Shown here piece after piece: positions 58,991-64,000 of a stretch of 64,000 nucleotides of DNA. The notes beneath the pieces were generated by a model. It was not told the origin of the DNA and ran no database searches. It was given only the letters and a program-made list of their open reading frames with translations. The translations under genes and the position numbers were made by a program. Where the stretch lies: assembly GCA_020723665.1 (NCBI GenBank), contig DYIL01000015.1, positions 1 to 64,000 on the forward strand, read 5' to 3'. Source of the DNA: Methyloversatilis universalis (GTDB lineage: Bacteria; Pseudomonadota; Gammaproteobacteria; Methylococcales; Methylococcaceae). Numbering within the stretch: the first letter of the stretch is position 1; every line of letters starts with the position of its first letter.

Positions 58991-60377
58991 AATCGACCAA
59001 CGGCAACGTTTTGTCCGGGTTCAGAATGCCGTTCGGATCGAACTGGCGTTTGATGGCGCGCATCAATTCGAGCGCCCAGGTGTCGATTTCCCGATCCACG
59101 TAATCCCGTTTCTCGAGGCCGACGCCATGCTCGCCGGACAGTGTCCCGTGCAGCCGCAACACCAGGGAGAACATCTCGTCCAGGCATTGGTGGGCTTTCT
59201 CGGTTTCGCCGGGTTTCTCGGGATCGAACAGCAGATTGACATGGATGTTTCCATTTCCCGCATGACCGAAGTTGACGATCGGAAGATCGAAGCGACGGGA
59301 CAGCCCATTCAGACCGGCGATCAGCGTAGGCAGTTCGGTGACCGGCACCACTACGTCCTCGTTGATCTTCTTCGGGGCAACTTTGCGTAGCGCCGGCGAC
59401 AAGGCTTTGCGCGTCTGCCACAAGGCTTCGACTTCATCGGCGGTTTCCGCGACGCGAAATTCCAAGAGCCCTTCGTTTCGGGCGGCTCGCCGCACGCTCT
59501 CGGTCTGAACGGCCAAGCCTTCGGCGAAGCCGTCCACTTCGATCATCAGCAAGGCGCCGGCGCACTCGGGGAGATCCGCGCGAGAATACCGGCGGATCAG
59601 TTCGATCGCGTTTCCGTCGATGAATTCGAGGGCACATGGAACCGCGGGCTGGGCCATGATTCGGGTAATGGCTTCGGTCGCGTGGCCCAAATCGGCATAG
59701 ATCGCCCGCATGGTGCGTTTGGCTTCGGGCAACGGCGTCAGCTTGAGCGTCGCCTCGGTAATCAGGGCGAGCGTTCCCTCCGAGCCCAACAGCAGCCGGG
59801 TCAGGTCGTATCCCACGACGCCCTTGGTGGTGACTACGCCGGTGCGGATCTCGGTTCCCTGACCGGTCACTGCCCGCAGGGCGAGGGTGTTCTCACGCGG
59901 CGTGCCGTATTTGACCGCGCGCGGCCCGGCGGAATTGTAGGCCAGATTGCCGCCGATGCTGCAAAACGCAGCGCTGGTCGGGTCGGGAGGCCAGAAAAAG
60001 CCGTGCGGCTTGAGAAAGTCCTGTAGCGCCTGGTTGGTCAGGCCCGGCTCGACTGCGATGTAGCGGTTTCCGGGCGAGAACTCCACAATCCGGTTCATGC
60101 GTTCGAACGACGCCACCACGCCGCCCCGCACAGGCACGGTCGCGCCGGTCGTGCCGGTGCCGCGCCCTCTAGCGGTCAAAGGCACTCGATGTTCGTTGCA
60201 CAGGCGGGTCAGTTCGACGGTTTGGGCGTGAGTGGCGGGGAAAACCACCGCTTCGGGCAGAGCATGGCGGCGGCTGTTGTCGTAGCCGTAGGCCCAGCAA
60301 TCGGCGGGGTCGGTGTAGAGCGAGCCGGGCGGGAAGATCTGCGCCAGCCGGCCCAAAAAGGCGCGGGATAATGCCAA
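58965..60377 (-). CDS. FAD-linked oxidase, GlcD/D-2-hydroxyacid dehydrogenase-like, with a repeat-derived C-terminus
   Basis: This 470-residue flavoprotein has the PCMH FAD domain (VPLTARGRGTGTTGATVPVR, CSIGGNLAYNSAGPRAVKYG, GSEGTLALITEATLKLTPLP) and the FAD-oxidase C-terminal domain (NFGHAGNGNIHVNLLFDPEK, LSGEHGVGLEKRDYV). It resembles glycolate oxidase GlcD and D-lactate or D-2-hydroxyglutarate dehydrogenases. After FDPNGILNPDKTLPLVD the sequence YPRNGSWT and the stop come from the family C repeat, so the natural end was displaced. The start is probably TTG at 60377, four bases after the diaA stop. Confidence 0.85.
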   Translation of the reverse strand: MALSRAFLGRLAQIFPPGSLYTDPADCWAYGYDNSRRHALPEAVVFPATHAQTVELTRLCNEHRVPLTARGRGTGTTGATVPVRGGVVASFERMNRIVEFSPGNRYIAVEPGLTNQALQDFLKPHGFFWPPDPTSAAFCSIGGNLAYNSAGPRAVKYGTPRENTLALRAVTGQGTEIRTGVVTTKGVVGYDLTRLLLGSEGTLALITEATLKLTPLPEAKRTMRAIYADLGHATEAITRIMAQPAVPCALEFIDGNAIELIRRYSRADLPECAGALLMIEVDGFAEGLAVQTESVRRAARNEGLLEFRVAETADEVEALWQTRKALSPALRKVAPKKINEDVVVPVTELPTLIAGLNGLSRRFDLPIVNFGHAGNGNIHVNLLFDPEKPGETEKAHQCLDEMFSLVLRLHGTLSGEHGVGLEKRDYVDREIDTWALELMRAIKRQFDPNGILNPDKTLPLVDYPRNGSWT

Positions 60378-60381
60378 GGAA

Positions 60382-60972
<591 letters not shown>

Positions 60973-61335
60973 TTAAGTCGCCTGAAAAGCGTCTTTTACC
61001 CATTTTACAGCAAGCCTGCCGTTGTCGGGGGCCAGTGCCGCCACATCGAAACGCGCCGGCCGATCCATCCGCTTTTCACGAAGGAAATGGGCGGCGCTCG
61101 CCAGGAGTTTCGCCTGCTTGCGCCGGTCCACGCTTTCCAGCGCGCCGCCGAACTGGATACTCCGCCGATAGCGGACCTCCACAAAGACTACGGCGCGCCC
61201 GTCTTCCATAATCAGATCGATTTCGCCGTATCGGCAGCGATAATTGCGCTCGATCAGCCGGAGGCCCTGAGTTTGCAAGAACGTCAGCGCTTCTTCCTCG
61301 GCGATACGTCCTTTGGTCTGGCCGAGAGTCGTCAT
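60973..61335 (-). CDS. yraN: YraN (UPF0102) family endonuclease-like protein
   Basis: This 120-residue protein has the restriction-endonuclease-like UPF0102 fold: GRIAEEEALTFLQTQGLRLI, NYRCRYGEIDLIMEDGRAVV (with the GEIDLI core) and FVEVRYRRSIQFGGALESVD. Its function is not established. The ATG overlaps the stop of lpoA by four bases and diaA follows by three bases, matching the gammaproteobacterial order. Confidence 0.93.
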   Translation of the reverse strand: MTTLGQTKGRIAEEEALTFLQTQGLRLIERNYRCRYGEIDLIMEDGRAVVFVEVRYRRSIQFGGALESVDRRKQAKLLASAAHFLREKRMDRPARFDVAALAPDNGRLAVKWVKDAFQAT

Positions 61336-63236
61336 TCCGGGCGACTCCAGGGGAGAGCCGGGGCGCTGTCGCCCGGTCTCAGCAGCGGTGCGATTCCCCG
61401 GGGTTGCGGAACGCCGTCTTCAAACTGCGCGCAGTGGAGTTGGCGCTGAATGCGGTTGCCCGCAGCCAGCGAGAGTGTGCCGGTCGCGCCGGTGTATCGA
61501 TACTGGGGTTCGGTCTTGAATCGTTCGAGTTCCGGCAGCAAGCGATAGGCGTCGATTCCGAGCGCGATGAGTCTCACGTAATCCGGCGGCGTCTGCTGAA
61601 TGTGCTTGGTGAGTGCCTGGTAGGACAGCGGACCGTTTTCGGCAGGATCGAGCAACCATGGCGTATCGCAGAAAATAAGGCCGTTCAAGTCTCGATCGGC
61701 TTCCGAATCGGCCTTGCCGCGGTAAACGTGAGAGGTCGCGTAGACCGGAAGATGCTCGCCTTGGTGAAAGGCGAGCTGAGGCAGAATCAGATGGGCGTCC
61801 CGGGCGTCGCTGATGAGAAAGATGAAATCGCCTCTCGGTTTCTCGATCGGTGGGATTGCCGGTACGGAAAGCCGGGTATGGGCGGCGGGAGCTGCGGCCA
61901 TCAACTCTCTGATAGAGGTGGCGAAATCCTCGCTGTGATATGGGTAGGTCTTGATGGTTCGAATGCTTCCCCCGAGTTGACGCCAATAGGCTACGAAGTG
62001 CTTGATCATGCGTTGGCCGAATTGATTCGCCGGCGCCAGTACTAGAGCGTTCTGACGACCGTCGAGCCAGGCGCTCCCGGCCGCCTGCTCGACCTCGTGT
62101 TCGGGAGTGAGGCCGAACTGATAGACGCGGTCGTTGTCGATCTCCGGGATTTGATTGAGAGCCAAGACCGGGATAGGCAAGTCTCCCGTCTTGGCCAAGG
62201 TAGCCACATCGTCCTTGATCAAAGGGCCTAGGACCGCTTTGGCACCATCGTCGGCCAATTTCCGATAGAGCTGAAGGATGTCGCCCGATCGGGTATCGAC
62301 GAATCGGAGATGCGGTTTTGCCGGATTGGCATCCGCATAATAAGCCGCAAGCACGCCGGTGCGTAGGGCCTGGCCGGCGGGGGCATAGGGGCCGGACAAA
62401 GGCAGCATCACGCCGATGAAGCCGGCGGAACCCGGCACGGCTGCGGGGAGCGAAGTTCCCGCCTGAGCTTGGTCTGGACGATGCCCGTGGGCTTGCCCCA
62501 AAAGCCCTTGCAAGAATCTCCCGTCCGCCGGATGTCCGGGAAAGCGGGCCCGCCATTTGGCCAATTCCGTGTTCAAGCCGGCCGGAGGCGTGGTCTTGAC
62601 GAGCCGGGTCAGATTCATCCAGCCGCCCAGAATATCGGGCGGAGGGGGCTGCATGGCGGTCAGGATTTTTTCGGGAATCCGGGCCAATGCATCGTAAATG
62701 GCCTCGTTATTTTTCTGGACGGCGTCAGGATGCGTAAGAAGCTGGCCTAGCTTGACCCGCTCCCGGGCGCTTTCCAGCATGTTGCCCAGTTGGTTATAAG
62801 CCGAGGCGCGCAGTGTGTGATAATGCACCAGCTGCGAGGGTTCCAGCCGGCCTGCGGCAATGCCGTCGAGCTTCGCCAGAGCCTCCCGCGCCAGACCGAC
62901 ATTGAGATCGAGCCTGCTTTGTAGAAGGGTGTAATCGTACCCGTTGACGGCCTCCAGTCGGCGGGGATTTATGGCATCGGCCAGGTGTTTCGCCATTTTG
63001 CCATCGCCGGCCCGGAGCGCCGAATCGGCGGCTCGCAGCCGGTAGTAATCGGGATCTCCCGATGTTTCCGCGAGCTGCTGAAATAATCGCATCGCTCCGG
63101 TATAGTCGCCGCGCTGAAGCAGACTTTCGGCTTGCATGGCTCGCGCGTCCACGGCGCCGCGCCTCGCGGTGTCGCGGGCGCAGGCGGCCGCCATCAGCAC
63201 GAGGAGAGCGAGACAAAGGCGGATCAATAGGGGCAT
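61332..63236 (-). CDS. lpoA: LpoA/LppC family lipoprotein, penicillin-binding protein activator
   Basis: LpoA is an outer-membrane lipoprotein that activates PBP1A in peptidoglycan synthesis. The 634-residue protein has a lipoprotein signal (LCLALLVLMAAAC), an N-terminal TPR-like half (AESLLQRGDYTGAMRLFQQL, LVHYHTLRASAYNQLGN) and a C-terminal periplasmic-binding-like domain (GFIGVMLPLSGPYAPAGQAL, GAKAVLGPLIKDDV, NALVLAPANQFGQRMI). The ATG at 63236 gives the signal peptide. It is divergent from rsmI with only 36 bases between their starts. Confidence 0.92.
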   Translation of the reverse strand: MPLLIRLCLALLVLMAAACARDTARRGAVDARAMQAESLLQRGDYTGAMRLFQQLAETSGDPDYYRLRAADSALRAGDGKMAKHLADAINPRRLEAVNGYDYTLLQSRLDLNVGLAREALAKLDGIAAGRLEPSQLVHYHTLRASAYNQLGNMLESARERVKLGQLLTHPDAVQKNNEAIYDALARIPEKILTAMQPPPPDILGGWMNLTRLVKTTPPAGLNTELAKWRARFPGHPADGRFLQGLLGQAHGHRPDQAQAGTSLPAAVPGSAGFIGVMLPLSGPYAPAGQALRTGVLAAYYADANPAKPHLRFVDTRSGDILQLYRKLADDGAKAVLGPLIKDDVATLAKTGDLPIPVLALNQIPEIDNDRVYQFGLTPEHEVEQAAGSAWLDGRQNALVLAPANQFGQRMIKHFVAYWRQLGGSIRTIKTYPYHSEDFATSIRELMAAAPAAHTRLSVPAIPPIEKPRGDFIFLISDARDAHLILPQLAFHQGEHLPVYATSHVYRGKADSEADRDLNGLIFCDTPWLLDPAENGPLSYQALTKHIQQTPPDYVRLIALGIDAYRLLPELERFKTEPQYRYTGATGTLSLAAGNRIQRQLHCAQFEDGVPQPRGIAPLLRPGDSAPALPWSRPE

Positions 63237-63272
63237 AGGCGGGATTCCGTTCGGGAATGCGAGGCATTGATA

Positions 63273-64000
63273 GTGAGGCAAACAGAATCCGGCATACTAT
63301 ACCTAGTAGCGACGCCCATCGGCAATCTAAGGGATTTTACGTTCCGGGCCGTTGAGGTTCTGCAGCACGTCGACCTCATCGCCTGCGAGGATACCCGACA
63401 CAGCCGGCCGCTTCTGGATCACTACGGGATTTCCACGCCGACCTCGCCGCTCCACGAACATAACGAGGATGTCGCTTCGTCGCGGCTGGTCGAACGCTTG
63501 CGGCAGGGTGAATCCATCGCGCTGATCTCGGATGCCGGCACGCCGCTGATCAGCGATCCCGGTTTTCCCCTGGTGCGGGCGGCTCGATCCGCGGGTATCC
63601 GCGTTGTTCCGGTTCCCGGTCCGTGCGCACTGGTAGCGGCACTTTCGGCATCCGGCCTTCCTGCCGACCATTTTGCCTTCGAGGGGTTTCTGCCGCGAAA
63701 ATCGTCGGCGCGCAAGGCCAGCTTGGAGTCGCTGCGGAACGATTCGAGAACGCTCATATTTTATGAGTCCAGTCATCGTGTAGTCGACTGCATAGCGGAT
63801 ATCGCGTCGATTTTCCCCGCTGACCGGCGATTGGTCATCGCCCGTGAACTGACCAAGCTGTTCGAAACGATAGTCGATACCCGTGTCGGCGAGGCGCTTT
63901 CGCTTCTTGAAGGCGATCCGAATATGCGAAAAGGAGAGTTCGTTCTCGTTCTGGAAGGCGCGCCTGCTCTCGGCAGAACGGAAGGGCTTACGGCTGAGGA
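63273..64000 (+). CDS. rsmI: 16S rRNA (cytidine1402-2'-O)-methyltransferase, 5' part
   Basis: RsmI methylates the 2'-O of C1402 in 16S rRNA. The frame starts GTG at 63273 (VRQTESGILYLVATPIGNL) and has no stop before the window ends, giving 242 codons of a family usually near 280-290. Motifs are EDTRHSRPLLDHYGI, ALISDAGTPLISDPGFPLVR, VVPVPGPCALVAALSASGLP, FEGFLPRKSSAR and FYESSHRVVDC. It is divergent from lpoA. Its 3' end lies outside the window. Confidence 0.94.
   Translation, partial: MRQTESGILYLVATPIGNLRDFTFRAVEVLQHVDLIACEDTRHSRPLLDHYGISTPTSPLHEHNEDVASSRLVERLRQGESIALISDAGTPLISDPGFPLVRAARSAGIRVVPVPGPCALVAALSASGLPADHFAFEGFLPRKSSARKASLESLRNDSRTLIFYESSHRVVDCIADIASIFPADRRLVIARELTKLFETIVDTRVGEALSLLEGDPNMRKGEFVLVLEGAPALGRTEGLTAE

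Overview
The window looks like chromosomal DNA of a gammaproteobacterial methanotroph of the Methylococcaceae kind. A Methylocaldum- or Methylococcus-like organism is my guess, made from gene content rather than a database match. The evidence is a dense block for tetrahydromethanopterin (H4MPT) and methanofuran C1 chemistry at one end, a stand-alone PmoC homologue of particulate methane monooxygenase, and gammaproteobacterial gene order at the other end (rsmI / lpoA / yraN / diaA). No rRNA, tRNA, CRISPR array or intact insertion sequence was found.

Layout. 0.2-12.2 kb is the H4MPT/methanofuran region: fhcB, a GHMP-family beta-RFAP synthase, three ATP-grasp ligases, mch, a CitG-like protein, fae, a HisA-like protein, and homologues of MfnD, MfnF and MfnE with pabB embedded. 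12.3-13.7 kb has moaD, moaE and a secreted CAP protein. 13.7-17.4 kb is a compact four-gene operon (GTP cyclohydrolase II fused to a RibD reductase domain, an MDR dehydrogenase, a PTPS-III-like protein and a methyltransferase). It reads like a pathway from GTP to an unidentified pteridine or pyrimidine compound and is the best candidate here for an undescribed system. 17.5-25.4 kb is mixed and eroding: a HbpS/GlcG protein, a frameshifted DUF3080 lipoprotein, a flippase-like membrane protein, DUF3450 remnants, a SGNH hydrolase, a secreted phosphoesterase, and the wreck of a kynurenine/aminomuconate pathway.

25.9-34.6 kb carries a D-2-hydroxyglutarate dehydrogenase-like flavoprotein, a PAS histidine kinase, a saccharopine dehydrogenase-like protein, a DUF1338/HglS protein and an aminoadipate semialdehyde dehydrogenase. 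Together these fit lysine or 2-oxoadipate catabolism to 2-oxoglutarate. 34.9-45 kb holds an acyl-CoA dehydrogenase with a cyclase lipoprotein, a GNAT protein, the orphan PmoC, a PAS/LOV-like PP2C phosphatase with an RsbT-like ATPase, and an SDR. 45.3-50 kb has a PRPP synthetase / hydrolase / phosphoribosyltransferase operon, DJ-1 and BON proteins. 50-58.7 kb runs from a PEP-CTERM-like pseudogene through dodecin, dsbB, phoB-phoR, two PstS-like proteins, an OmpA protein, DUF1499 and nadC. 59-64 kb ends with a GlcD-like oxidase, diaA, yraN, lpoA and the 5' part of rsmI.

The intergenic spaces are seeded with short non-coding palindromic elements that share CCCTTCGAC-n-CTCAGGACAGG modules. I separate at least four types by their terminal inverted repeats. 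One interrupts an aldehyde dehydrogenase with a visible TAA target duplication, several abut stop codons, and one supplies the stop codon and last residues of a gene.
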